Below are positions 1 through 8,774 of a stretch of DNA of 64,000 bases, one piece after another; position 1 is the first letter of the stretch; each line of letters begins with the position of its first letter. The notes below the pieces were generated by a model. It was not told the origin of the DNA, searched no databases, and worked only from the letters and a program-made list of their open reading frames with translations. The position numbers and the translations under genes were made by a program. Origin of the DNA: Haloactinospora alba. Lineage in GTDB: Bacteria > Actinomycetota > Actinomycetes > Streptosporangiales > Streptosporangiaceae. Location of the stretch: the NCBI RefSeq assembly GCF_006717075.1, contig NZ_VFQC01000001.1, positions 2,217,501 to 2,281,500 on the forward strand, in the 5' to 3' direction.

Positions 1-332
1 TGCAGCACGAGCTGCACCCGCCTCCGGTAGCGGCGCAGCGCACGAGCGGTGTAGTCCAACCGCGCCCCGTCGAACACCACACGTCCGGCCGCGGGGCGCT
101 CCAACCCGAGCAGGGCGCGGGCGAGCGTGGTCTTGCCGCACCCGGACTCGCCCACGAGCGCGACGATCTCACCCGCGTGCACGTCCAGGTCGACCCCGTC
201 GACAGCACGGGCGGGCGCGCCTCCCCCGCCCCTCCCGGCGAACTCCACCCGCAGTCCGGCCGCGCTGAGCAGTGGTGCCCGCGCGCTCCCGGCGGGCGCC
301 GCGACGTCGTCTCGTGCGGGGTGGGTGGTCAC
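1..332 (-). CDS. Oligopeptide/dipeptide ABC importer, second ATP-binding subunit (OppF/DppF type), partial
   Basis: This is the N-terminal 110 residues of an ABC ATPase; the rest lies beyond the left edge. The Walker A motif GESGCGKT is present and the visible part ends in the Q-loop region (RVQLVLQ). The GTG start overlaps the stop of the upstream ATPase gene as GTGA, so the two are translationally coupled. It is the last visible gene of a five-gene operon, and with the OppD-type subunit it should form the ATPase pair that drives peptide uptake. Signature and Walker B motifs cannot be checked here. Confidence 0.88.
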   Translation of the reverse strand, partial: MTTHPARDDVAAPAGSARAPLLSAAGLRVEFAGRGGGGAPARAVDGVDLDVHAGEIVALVGESGCGKTTLARALLGLERPAAGRVVFDGARLDYTARALRRYRRRVQLVL

Positions 333-1315
333 CGGGTCTCCTCGAATTCGGCGTCGGCGGAGTACACGCGCACGCAGGCCGAGCTGCGGTCCGGCGCCGC
401 GGGCCACAGCACCGGATCCACGGTGGAGCAGCGGTCCTCGGCCACCGGGCAGCGCGGCCGGAAGGCGCAGCCGCTGGGCAGTGCCGCCGGGTCGGGCGGG
501 TCGCCCGGCAGCCCCTGCGGGTTGCGGCGGGACCGGGGGTCTCCGATCCGCGGGAAGGCCGCGCTGAGCGCAGCCGCGTAGGGGTGGCGGGCGTCGCCGA
601 ACACCTCCTGGGAGGGCCCCTCCTCCACGACCCGTCCGGCGTACATCACGGCGAGGCGGTCGCACGTGTCGGCCAGCACCGTGAGGTCGTGGCTGATCAT
701 GAGCATGCTGATGCCGTGCTCCCCCACCAGTTGGCCGAGGAGCCGCAGGATCTGCGCCTGGATCATGACGTCCAGCGCCGTGGTGGGCTCGTCCGCGATG
801 ATCAGGCGCGGCCGGCACGCCAGCGCCATGGCGATCATGACGCGCTGGCGCTGCCCGCCGGAGAGCTCGTGCGGGTAGGAGGAGGAGCGCCAAGGCGGCA
901 GACCCACCTGTTCCAGCAGGGCCCCGACGCGCCGGGACGCCTCGGCCGGTGTGGTGTTCTCGTGCAGCAGGATCGGTTCGGCGATCTGGTCCCCGACCCG
1001 CTGCACCGCGTTCAGCGCGTGCATCGCGCCCTGGAAGACGACGGAGGCTCCGGCCCAGCGGACCGCGCGCAACCGTCCCCACCGCATGGCCAGGACGTCC
1101 TCGCCGTCGAGGCGGACCTGGCCCTCCAACCGCGCCGAGGCCGGCAGCAGCCGCAGCAGCGCCAGCGCGACCGTCGACTTCCCGCAGCCCGACTCCCCGG
1201 CCACTCCGAGGGTGTTTCCGGGTTCGAGCGCGAGGGAGACGCCACGCACCGCGGGGAGCTCACCCGAGGCCGTGCGGTAGGTGACGTGCAGGTCGTCCAC
1301 GTTGAGGTACGTCAC
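329..1315 (-). CDS. Oligopeptide/dipeptide ABC importer, ATP-binding subunit (OppD/DppD type)
   Basis: A 328-residue ABC ATPase. Visible motifs in order are Walker [10 protein letters not shown], signature LSGGQ, Walker [10 protein letters not shown], the switch histidine in MISHDLT, and the C-terminal oligopeptide-transporter extension with clustered cysteines ([14 protein letters not shown]). Such extensions are typical of the OppD/OppF class, and the length is normal for it. The GTG start at 1315 overlaps the stop of the permease gene by four bases. It energises the two permeases encoded just upstream. Peptide, dipeptide or nickel specificity cannot be decided from this subunit. Confidence 0.92.
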   Translation of the reverse strand: MTYLNVDDLHVTYRTASGELPAVRGVSLALEPGNTLGVAGESGCGKSTVALALLRLLPASARLEGQVRLDGEDVLAMRWGRLRAVRWAGASVVFQGAMHALNAVQRVGDQIAEPILLHENTTPAEASRRVGALLEQVGLPPWRSSSYPHELSGGQRQRVMIAMALACRPRLIIADEPTTALDVMIQAQILRLLGQLVGEHGISMLMISHDLTVLADTCDRLAVMYAGRVVEEGPSQEVFGDARHPYAAALSAAFPRIGDPRSRRNPQGLPGDPPDPAALPSGCAFRPRCPVAEDRCSTVDPVLWPAAPDRSSACVRVYSADAEFEETR

Positions 1316-2244
1316 TGGCGCTCCCGCAGTCGGGGGTTGAGCACACCTTCGATCGCGCGCCCGCACAGGGTGAAGGACAGGGCGACCAGTGCGATGGCCA
1401 GACCGGGCGGGATCATGTACCACCACACTCCGGAGCTGACCGCTCCGGCGTTGCGGGCGTCCTGCAGCACCCCGCCCCACGAGATCGTGCCCGGGTCGCC
1501 CAGCCCGAGGAAGGCCAGGGTCGACTCCATGATGATGGACTCGGCGACCAGCAGGGTGGTCTGTGCCAGCACGACCGGCAGCACGTTCGGGAGGACGTGG
1601 CGCTTCATCACGTGCCGGTGGCCCCCGCCGAGGGCACGCGCGCGCTCGATGTAGGGGCGGGCTTCCACCGCTATGGTCTGGGCCCGCACGAGGCGGGCGG
1701 TGGTGGGCCAGGCGGTCACGCCGATGGCGATGATGATGGTGAGCGTGCTGCGGCTCATGACCGCCGCCAGCGCCACCGCCATCACCAGGGCGGGCAGGAC
1801 GAGGAACCAGTCGGTGACGCGCATCAGGACGGCGGAGCTCCACCCCCCGAAGTGCCCGGCGAGGATACCGACCAGTGTTCCCAGGGTCACCGACATGAAC
1901 GTGGCGAGGAAACCGACGGTGAGGGAGATGCGGGCTCCCCAGATGACAAGGTCCAGCACGGAGCGGCCGAAGTTGTCGGTTCCCAGCGGGTACTCGGCGC
2001 TGGGGGGCTCGTAGGCCCCTCCGGGAGCGCCGGTGACGCTCAGCCCCTCCGGCTCCACCAGGAGCGGTGCGGCGAGAGCGAGCAGCACGAACAGCAGCAG
2101 GCCCGCCAGACCGACCACCCCGGCGCGGTTGCGCGCGTAGACGCGCCAGAAGTCGGCGACGGCGCGCTTGCGCCGTTCCCACGCCAGCGCACGCGGGGTC
2201 AGTCGTTCGGCGGGGTACCCGGAGTCACGCGGCGGCCGTGTCAT
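1312..2244 (-). CDS. Oligopeptide/dipeptide ABC importer, permease (DppC/OppC type)
   Basis: A 310-residue membrane permease. An N-terminal cytoplasmic stretch leads into a first membrane helix near residues 40-60, then the OppC/DppC hallmark YPLGTDNFGRS and several more helices. The EAA-type loop that contacts the ATPase is visible as ERARALGGGHRHVMKRHVLP. The ATG start overlaps the stop of the DppB-type permease as ATGA. It forms the heterodimeric channel with that protein. It lies third in the order binding protein, DppB, DppC, OppD, OppF, which is standard for this transporter class. Confidence 0.92.
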   Translation of the reverse strand: MTRPPRDSGYPAERLTPRALAWERRKRAVADFWRVYARNRAGVVGLAGLLLFVLLALAAPLLVEPEGLSVTGAPGGAYEPPSAEYPLGTDNFGRSVLDLVIWGARISLTVGFLATFMSVTLGTLVGILAGHFGGWSSAVLMRVTDWFLVLPALVMAVALAAVMSRSTLTIIIAIGVTAWPTTARLVRAQTIAVEARPYIERARALGGGHRHVMKRHVLPNVLPVVLAQTTLLVAESIIMESTLAFLGLGDPGTISWGGVLQDARNAGAVSSGVWWYMIPPGLAIALVALSFTLCGRAIEGVLNPRLRERQ

Positions 2245-3290
2245 ACGCGCACCCGGGGGTCCAGGAGGGGGTACATCAGCTCGGCGAGCAGGTTCATGAT
2301 GATCACCGCACCCGCGAAGAGGACGAACAGGGCCTGCACCACCGGCAGGTCGGACACTTCCAGCCCTTCGTAGAACAGGGACCCCAACCCGGGCCAGGCG
2401 AACACGGTCTCGACCAGGATGAGCCCGGAGACCACCCGGCCGATGTTGAGGAAGATCAGGGTGACGGTGGGCAGCAGGGCGTTCGGTACCGCGTGCCTGC
2501 GCAGCACCAAGGCGTCGCGCAGCCCCTTGGCGCGCGCGGTCGTGAGGTAGTCCCCACCCTTCTCGTCCAGCAGGGAGGAGCGCATGATCATCAGGTACTG
2601 GGCGTAGGCCACAGCGACGATCGTGGTGACCGGCAGCACCATGTGGTGCGCCACGTCCAGCGTGACGTCGACGACGCCGCTCGTTCCCGGGCTCATCATG
2701 CCCCCGGTGGGGAACAGGCCGGGTACGGGACCGATGCCGGAGGCGAGTACCACGATCAGCAGCAGCCCGAGCCAGAACGAGGGGACCGACCACAGGGTCA
2801 GCGCCACGCCGGTGTGCGCCCGGTCGGTGGCCGACCCGCGCCGCCAGCCGGCGCGGGTCCCCAGCACCAGTCCCAACAGCGCCGCCACCAGGGTTCCGGT
2901 GCCGAACAGCAGCACTGTGGGGCCGATGCGTTCCCCGATCAGCTCGACGACCGGGGTGCGGTACTTGTAGGAGTTGCCGAAGTCGAGACTGAGCAGGCCG
3001 AGGCAGTAGTCCAGGAACTGCTGCGAGATCGGCTGGTCCAGGCCGAACTCCCGGCGCATGGCGACGAGCTGTTCCTCGGTGACGGCGCGCCCCTGGGTCA
3101 TCGCCTGCACCGGGTCGGCGGGCAGGAGCCGGAACAGGAAGAAACTGGTGAGCATCACCGCCAGCAGCGAGAACGCGGCTGTCGCCAGTTTCCCCCCGAC
3201 GTAACGCAGCAGCCGCGTCGGGTCGCGACGCGCGCGGGTTCCCCCATCCGGGGCGGCCGTGGCACCGCCCGCGGTCGAGGCCCCGCTCAC
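2241..3290 (-). CDS. Oligopeptide/dipeptide ABC importer, permease (DppB/OppB type)
   Basis: A 349-residue permease with a first helix near residues 35-55 (KLATAAFSLLAVMLTSFFLF), then the DppB signature region (RLLPADPV and a periplasmic segment with GLDQPISQQF), then five further helices. The EAA loop reads LTTARAKGLRDALVLRRHAVP. The start is GTG at 3290 and overlaps the stop of the binding-protein gene as GTGA. It pairs with the DppC-type permease. The N-terminal extension of about 25 residues rich in Gly, Ala and Arg is slightly longer than usual. Confidence 0.92.
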   Translation of the reverse strand: MSGASTAGGATAAPDGGTRARRDPTRLLRYVGGKLATAAFSLLAVMLTSFFLFRLLPADPVQAMTQGRAVTEEQLVAMRREFGLDQPISQQFLDYCLGLLSLDFGNSYKYRTPVVELIGERIGPTVLLFGTGTLVAALLGLVLGTRAGWRRGSATDRAHTGVALTLWSVPSFWLGLLLIVVLASGIGPVPGLFPTGGMMSPGTSGVVDVTLDVAHHMVLPVTTIVAVAYAQYLMIMRSSLLDEKGGDYLTTARAKGLRDALVLRRHAVPNALLPTVTLIFLNIGRVVSGLILVETVFAWPGLGSLFYEGLEVSDLPVVQALFVLFAGAVIIMNLLAELMYPLLDPRVRV

Positions 3291-5128
3291 TCCCGGTCCT
3301 CCACGGTCGCGGCTCGCCTGCGCCAGATGACCACGGCCGCACCGGCCACCACGAGCACCACTACCGCGGCGATCCCGGCAGCGGCGGCGGTGGAGATCCC
3401 GGACCGCGACTCGTCATCCGCGGGAGTGGCCGACGTCCAGCTCCAGTGGCCGTCCTGCCCCCAGATGTTCCCGTCCGGTTCCGGTTGCACCTGGATGGAG
3501 CCGATCTGGTCGGAGCGGTAGGCCTCGATCGCGTCCGGGTAGGCGAGGGTGTTGACGACCGCCTCGTCGTAGAGGATGCGTTGCATGTCAGCCACGTACT
3601 CGGCGCGCTGCTCCTCGTCCTCGTACTCGCGCAGCTGCTTCTCGTAGAGCTCGTCGTACTCCTCGTCGCAGAAGTAGGCGTCCCCCCGCATCGTGCCCGG
3701 AGTCTCGGGAAGCGCGTCACAGGTGTGGATGCCCAGCACGAAGTCCGGGTCGGGGTTGACGCTCCATCCGGTGAAGATCAGGTCGTACTCCCCCTCGTGC
3801 AGGGCGTCGCTGAGAACACCGGGGTCCACGGCGCGGTTGTCCACCTCGATCCCGATGTCCCCGAGGCGTTCCGCCATGATCTTCGCAGCGTTGATGTTCG
3901 CCGGCTGGTCGTTGTGCGCGTGCAGGCGCAGTTCCATCCGCTCGCCGTCGGGGGACACCCGCACACCGTCGGATCCCTTCTCGTAACCGGCCTCCTCGAG
4001 CATCTCCTCCGCCGCCTGCGGGTCGAAGCCCAGCCGTTGCTCCTCCGGCTGCCAGGAGTACTTGTCGTAACGGGACGGGATGTATCCCCCGGCGGCCTCC
4101 GCGTAGCCGCCGTGGGCCTTGTCGACGATCTCCTCCCTGTCGATGGCGCGCATGATGGCCTGGCGCACCGTCTTGTCCTGCAGAGCGGGGTGGCCGTCAC
4201 CGAACTCGGTGCCGTCCTTGGTCCGCGCCCCGGGATTGATGGTGAACGCCTGGAACCGCTTGCCGGCGGCGTTGTTGACGGTGATGTTCTCCTCGTCGCG
4301 CAGCGAGTCCGCCTGTGCCGGTGTCAGCCCGCTGGCGAACGAGACCTCGCCCTTGCGGAGCGCCTCGATCTCGGCGTCCTTGTCGGAGTAGTAGCGAAAG
4401 ACCAGCCGGTCGAAGTTGGGCGGGTCGCGCCAGTAGTCCTCGTTGGCCTCGAGGGTGACCGACTGGTTGGGCTGGTAGTCCGTGATCTGGAACGGCCCGC
4501 TGCCGACGATCGGGAAGTCGTCGTCGTTGTTGAACTGGGCGTAGTCGTCGACGTCCTTCCAGACGTGTTTCGGGACGATCGGGATGTCCAGCGCGAGCAT
4601 GGTGGACTGGGGCTGCTCCAGCTCGATCCGGACGGTGCGCTCGTCCGGCGCCGTCACCTCGGTGAAGTTCTCCACGAAGTTGCCGTTGGCGGTGGCCGCG
4701 CCGTCATCGGACATCATCGTGCTGTAGGTCCAGGCGACGTCCTCGGCGGTGAGCGGCTCGCCGTCGCTCCACTCCACACCGTCCCTGATAGTGAAAGTCC
4801 AGGTCAGGCCGTCGTCGGAGGTTTCCCAGGACTCCGCCAGGCCGGGTATGGGCTCGTTGTTCTCCGGGGAGTAGTTGGTCAGGTAGTCGTATGCCAACCG
4901 GTGGATACTGGTACTGATCAGGAACTGCGCGAGGAACGGGCTCAGGGAGTCCACCGGCTGTGAGGAGGCGATGGTGAGTGTCTCACCCTCGCCCGCGGTT
5001 CCGTCGTCCGCGTGGGCGGCGGGGACGCCGGCGCTCGGCAGCGTTCCGGCGAAGAGCGTCAGGGCCGCGGTGGCGGCCGCCAGCCATCGGGGGGTTTGTC
5101 GTCCGGGGGGATCCTGCGGAGTGACCAT
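3287..5128 (-). CDS. Peptide ABC transporter substrate-binding protein (SBP family 5) with C-terminal membrane anchor
   Basis: First gene of the importer operon, about 613 residues. I prefer ATG at 5128 to GTG at 5161 because an AGAGG-like site precedes it and the protein then opens with a normal Sec signal peptide (RWLAAATAALTLFAGTLP, cleavage near AAHA). The body is family 5, with LTWTFTIRDGVEWSDG and a C-terminal DGHWSWTSA. There is no lipobox cysteine. Instead the last 40 residues contain a hydrophobic helix (AAAGIAAVVVLVVAGAAVVI) followed by RRR, so the protein appears anchored by its C terminus. It should capture peptides outside the membrane and deliver them to the two permeases. Confidence 0.9.
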   Translation of the reverse strand: MVTPQDPPGRQTPRWLAAATAALTLFAGTLPSAGVPAAHADDGTAGEGETLTIASSQPVDSLSPFLAQFLISTSIHRLAYDYLTNYSPENNEPIPGLAESWETSDDGLTWTFTIRDGVEWSDGEPLTAEDVAWTYSTMMSDDGAATANGNFVENFTEVTAPDERTVRIELEQPQSTMLALDIPIVPKHVWKDVDDYAQFNNDDDFPIVGSGPFQITDYQPNQSVTLEANEDYWRDPPNFDRLVFRYYSDKDAEIEALRKGEVSFASGLTPAQADSLRDEENITVNNAAGKRFQAFTINPGARTKDGTEFGDGHPALQDKTVRQAIMRAIDREEIVDKAHGGYAEAAGGYIPSRYDKYSWQPEEQRLGFDPQAAEEMLEEAGYEKGSDGVRVSPDGERMELRLHAHNDQPANINAAKIMAERLGDIGIEVDNRAVDPGVLSDALHEGEYDLIFTGWSVNPDPDFVLGIHTCDALPETPGTMRGDAYFCDEEYDELYEKQLREYEDEEQRAEYVADMQRILYDEAVVNTLAYPDAIEAYRSDQIGSIQVQPEPDGNIWGQDGHWSWTSATPADDESRSGISTAAAAGIAAVVVLVVAGAAVVIWRRRAATVEDRE

Positions 5129-5269
5129 GGCTGCCTCTGGAGCGTAGGGACGGGGTTGCACCGTCGGTTAGGGGTTATCTACCAGCGGCCGCAGAAAGGC
5201 GTCAACGGTACACCGCGGGTCACCACGGTAATTCGCCAGAAGTGCCGGTGAGCGCTACTGTCGTGCCCC

Positions 5270-6001
5270 ATGATGGGGCACTCTCACGCGCTCAGCGGCG
5301 TGGCCGGTTGGATGGCGATGGTTCCGCTGCTCCAGGGGACCCAGGCGCTCGGCGTACAGTTCGACCTGGGTCCGGGAGAGATCATCGCCGGTTCTCTCGT
5401 CTCCGCCGGGGCGGCCCTCGTCCCGGACCTGGACCACAAGAGCTCCACCATCACCCAGACCTACGGCGTGTTCACCAAGGCCCTCAGCTCCCTGTTCAAC
5501 TGGTTGTTCGGAGGGCACCGCAACGGTACGCACTCGCTGCTGTTCGCCGTGCTCATGGGCGCCCTGGCGCAGGGGCTTGCCCTGTGGTCGGAACTGGCCG
5601 TGCAGATCTACATCTTCCTGCTGGTCGGTATCGCGTTCAACGGCCTGGGCTTCGGCATGGACAAGAACCGCACCGCCTCGGGCGTCATCAACGCGCTGGC
5701 GACGGCGGGCATCACCCTGGCCCTCTACGCCTCCGGAGTCGACTACACCTGGGTGGGAGCAGCGGTGGCCTTCGGGTGCCTGCTGCACTTCCTCGGCGAC
5801 GTCGCCACCGACATGGGGGTACCCCTGCTGTGGCCCCTCACCGACTACCGGTTCGGCCAGGACATCGGCTTCACCACGGACGGCACCGTGGAGCGCCACA
5901 TCGTCACCCCCGTGCTCACCACGGCCATCGTCCTGTACGCGTTCTACCTGTTCCCCTGGCCCGAGCTCCTACCGGAGCCGGGCATGGCCGGTCTAGGGTG
6001 A
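5270..6001 (+). CDS. Membrane-bound metal-dependent hydrolase, YdjM/DUF457 family
   Basis: A 243-residue multi-helix membrane protein. The family's conserved polar motifs are present: HSHALSG near the N terminus, DLDHKSST, GGHRNGTHSLLF, and a late DVATDMGVPLLWP. The family, related to E. coli YdjM, is annotated as membrane-bound metal-dependent hydrolase; the His/Asp residues are presumed metal ligands and the substrate is unknown. Two ATG codons are adjacent at the start. It is divergent from the peptide importer, and the methyltransferase gene begins four bases after its stop, so those two are probably co-transcribed. Confidence 0.82.
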   Translation: MMGHSHALSGVAGWMAMVPLLQGTQALGVQFDLGPGEIIAGSLVSAGAALVPDLDHKSSTITQTYGVFTKALSSLFNWLFGGHRNGTHSLLFAVLMGALAQGLALWSELAVQIYIFLLVGIAFNGLGFGMDKNRTASGVINALATAGITLALYASGVDYTWVGAAVAFGCLLHFLGDVATDMGVPLLWPLTDYRFGQDIGFTTDGTVERHIVTPVLTTAIVLYAFYLFPWPELLPEPGMAGLG

Positions 6002-6005
6002 CCGT

Positions 6006-6674
6006 GTGACACCTGCGACAGAGATCATCAACCCGCACCTGCACGCCTACCTCACGGCGCACAGCACCCCGCCCGACGGGCTGCTCGAGGACCTCGCCTC
6101 GGAGACCGCACGGCTCTACCCCGACTCGACCGGCCTGCAGATCTCCCCGGAGCAGGGGACCCTCATGACGCTGCTGGCGCAGCTGTCCTCCGCGCGGGAC
6201 GCGGTCGAGATCGGCACGTTCACCGGTTACTCCTCGGTCTGCATCGCCCGGGGCCTGCTGCCGGGCGGGACGCTGCTGACGTGCGACGTCAGCGAGGAGT
6301 GGGTATCCGTCGCCCAGCGTTACTGGGAACGGGCCGGCCTCTCCGACACGGTCACCCCCCGCCTCGGTCCGGCGCTCGACACGCTGGCGGAGCTTCCCGA
6401 GGAGCCACGGTTCGACCTGGCGTTCGTCGACGCCGACAAGGAACGCTACGTCGACTACTGGGAGGCTCTCCTCCCCCGTCTGCGGCCGGGCGGCGCGCTG
6501 CTCGTGGACAACGCCCTGGCGGTGTCGCAGGGGAGTGTCACCGACGACCCCCTCCCCACCCCCGCGCTCCGGTACATCCGCGACTTCAACGACCACGCGG
6601 CGGCCGACGGGCGCGTGGACGTGGTCGTGGTACCCATCGGTGACGGGCTCACCCTGGCGCGTAAACGCCCCTAG
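6006..6674 (+). CDS. Class I SAM-dependent O-methyltransferase (caffeoyl-CoA/catechol type)
   Basis: A 222-residue soluble methyltransferase. It has the O-methyltransferase family 3 motifs: SPEQGTLMTLLAQL, the SAM-binding glycine region VEIGTFTGYSS, LLTCDVSEEWV, DLAFVDADKE (the DADK metal/substrate region) and LLVDNAL. Proteins of this family methylate catechol-like hydroxyls using a divalent cation; the substrate here is unknown. The GTG start lies four bases after the upstream stop. Its TAG stop codon is the left CTAG target of the IS630 insertion, so the transposon landed inside the stop codon but left it functional. Confidence 0.88.
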   Translation: MTPATEIINPHLHAYLTAHSTPPDGLLEDLASETARLYPDSTGLQISPEQGTLMTLLAQLSSARDAVEIGTFTGYSSVCIARGLLPGGTLLTCDVSEEWVSVAQRYWERAGLSDTVTPRLGPALDTLAELPEEPRFDLAFVDADKERYVDYWEALLPRLRPGGALLVDNALAVSQGSVTDDPLPTPALRYIRDFNDHAAADGRVDVVVVPIGDGLTLARKRP

Positions 6675-7710
6675 TGTGTTGATTGGTTAGTCCGTTTATG
6701 GTTGAGGGCTGAATTTTCCTGGGCCGAAGTTGCCACCGCTGGAGCCGACCGAACAGGAACGAGCTGAGCTTCGGCGGTGGGTCAGACGCCGCAAGTCCGC
6801 CCAGGACCTGGCTTTGCGGGCCCGGATCGTGCTTGCCTGCGTCGAGGGCGCCTCCAACGCGGAGGTTGGCCGCGCACGATCACCGATGACCAGGTCGAGG
6901 CCGGTAGTGACCGCGCCCCTGGAGAGCAAGCCGGCCACGGGTACGCACTGGTCCACCCGCTCCATGGCCGAGCGCACCGGCCTGGCCCAGAACGCGGTGT
7001 GGCGGATCTGGAACACCTTCGGTCTGCAACCCCACCGGCAGGAGCCGTTCAAGCTGTCCACCGACCCGTTCTTCATCGACAAGGCGCACGACGTGGTCGG
7101 GTTGTAGCTGGATCCGCCCGAGCAGGCGTTGGTGCTGTGCGTGGACGAGAAATCCCGGCTCCAGGCGCTCAACCGGGCCCAGCCGGTGCTGCCGATGATG
7201 CCCGGCACCCCCGAGCGGGCCACGCACGACTACATGCGCGCGGGAGTGAGCAGCCTGTTCGCGGCTCTGGACACCGCGACGGGGCAGGTGATCACCTCGC
7301 TGCACCGGCGCCATCGCGCAGCCGAGTTCACAAAGTTCCTGGCCAAGATCGACAGGCAGGTGCCGGCTGGGATGGACGTGCACCTGGTCCTGGACAACTA
7401 CGCCACCCATAAAACGCCCGAGATCAAGCGGTGACTGGTGTGCCACCCGCGTTTCCACCTGCACTTCATCCCGACCGCTACGTCCTGGTTGAACCTGGTC
7501 GAGCGGTGGTCCACCGAGATCACCACCAAGCTAATCCGTCGCAGCAGCCACCGAAGCATCCAGGCGCTGGAGAAGGACATCCGCAACTGGGCGGCAGCGT
7601 GGAACGAGGATCCCCGACCGTATGTGTGGACCAAAACGGCCGAGGAGATCCTCGACAGTATAGCTGCGTACTGCGAACGCATCCCAAAACCAACTAACCA
7701 ATCAGGACAC
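6674..7710 (+). mobile_element. IS630-family insertion sequence, decayed, with terminal inverted repeats
   Basis: The ends are imperfect inverted repeats. The left reads GTGTGTTGATTGGTTAGT and the right, reverse-complemented, reads GTGTCCTGATTGGTTAGT. Each is bounded by a CTAG tetranucleotide (6671-6674 and 7710-7713), so the duplicated TA sits at 6672-6673 and 7711-7712. Insertion into CTAG with TA duplication is the known habit of IS630. The element is about 1.04 kb and carries one broken transposase gene. It separates the O-methyltransferase gene from the low-GC islet on its right. Confidence 0.88.
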
Positions 7711-7713
7711 TAG
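6730..7713 (+). pseudogene. IS630-family transposase, multiply broken
   Basis: The DDE regions are readable: LCVDEKS near 7140, LVLDNYATHKT near 7390, NLVERW near 7495. The reading frame is destroyed. After AEVGR (about 6868) part of the helix-turn-helix region is missing, and the following RTITDDQVE lies in another frame before VTAPLESKPA returns to the first. A TAG at 7105-7107 replaces the tyrosine expected after VVGL. A TGA at about 7432-7434 replaces the tryptophan expected after EIKR. The probable TTG start is at 6730. The element cannot move by itself. Confidence 0.9.
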
Positions 7714-7978
7714 TGGATGTCGGGAGCTCGCTCGCCTTCTACCGGAGGGCTCCACGTCTATGCCCGGCGCACGGACACTCCTTCCGCCGCACCCATTTCA
7801 AGGTTTTCATCTTCGGGTGTCCGATTCCAAGCCACTAGGATCACCGCAGTGAGCTGGATCATCACGGAACCCCCTTTTGTTCGCCTGGATCCTAGTATGC
7901 GACTTTGTCGCTGAGGATTACTGCATTGGGTGCATATGATCAGCTATCCTCCCATCAGATCCGAGAACGGGAGCGCTT

Positions 7979-8551
7979 ATGAGCGGGCAGGTTGACTGGT
8001 CGATCGCTTGGGGTGCGATAGGAGCCATAGCCGGAACCCTGGCACTTGTCATAACATTCGTAAGCAAAATTAAAAGCGGAGCCACAGAGAGGGACGCGGA
8101 ACCGGATTTCGAAACCCTATTTATCATGGAGGCCCTCCAAGAGCGACACAAGGCAGGAACCTCCTGGAGTATGGAGTATGCAAGATCCATCTCCAAGGCG
8201 AGCGGCGAGGCCAGTGATCGACATGAGAGGAGAACGATACCCTGGGCTATCTTGCAAGCCGGAGCTACAATCATAATTGTTATATATGGCGGTTATGGAC
8301 TGTTTGCATTGGTCGCCTTAACCGCAGGGGCTCCTGTTGCGGATGAAGATGTGATATTTACATTCCTTCTGGTGGCGGCTATGGGTCTTATTCTTTATCG
8401 GATCACTTCCTGGCGAGTGACCGCCAATGCAACAAAGAGCTCAAACCTCTACTATCGAATGGTTATATTCGAGCGCATCGGGGAAAGTAAACTTGAGTTC
8501 GAAAACGTGGAGATGTATGCGAGCATGCTGGGATGGCCCGGTGATGACTAG
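7979..8551 (+). CDS. Low-GC orphan membrane protein, unknown function
   Basis: I do not recognise this 190-residue protein. It has an N-terminal helix (residues about 8-28), a cytoplasmic-looking charged stretch (residues 30-85, with many Glu, Arg and Lys), then two close hydrophobic segments (near residues 88-112 and 123-145) and a polar C-terminal tail. A GGGAG site lies six bases before the ATG. Base use differs clearly from the neighbours: many ATA, AAT, AAA and TAT codons and far lower GC. It lies between IS630 and ISAs1 debris. Recent horizontal acquisition is the simplest reading. No partner gene is nearby, so a toxin, immunity or defence role would be speculation. Confidence 0.7.
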   Translation: MSGQVDWSIAWGAIGAIAGTLALVITFVSKIKSGATERDAEPDFETLFIMEALQERHKAGTSWSMEYARSISKASGEASDRHERRTIPWAILQAGATIIIVIYGGYGLFALVALTAGAPVADEDVIFTFLLVAAMGLILYRITSWRVTANATKSSNLYYRMVIFERIGESKLEFENVEMYASMLGWPGDD

Positions 8552-8652
8552 AGTCAAGCAATCTACTCTTCAGCCAGCCCTCCAGCCCAAGCAGGGCGTG
8601 CGCAAAGTTGATCTGGGGCTGCGGTGGTTCGTTGGCCAGTCGGGACACAAGG

Positions 8653-8725
8653 CGAGGGCACGGCTTTGATGGGAGATCATCAGGTTGCTGAAGCCTTGAC
8701 GGTCTACCCGAGAGCCGTGCCCTCG
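8653..8725. repeat. Perfect 13-bp inverted repeat, possibly abutted IS ends
   Basis: CGAGGGCACGGCT at 8653-8665 is exactly repeated in inverse orientation at 8713-8725, with 47 bases between. It lies between the low-GC membrane gene and the ISAs1 remnant. The two arms could be transposon termini brought together, or the stem of a transcriptional terminator for the upstream gene. Confidence 0.55.
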
Positions 8726-8774
8726 TTTCTGTATCTTCCCCCATTCCCGCCGCACTGCACCAGCCCCCCTTATC

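Noticed and set aside
7717-7914. A 65-codon frame right of the IS630 element
   Set aside because: No ribosome site, no family resemblance and mixed composition; probably chance sequence in the acquired islet.
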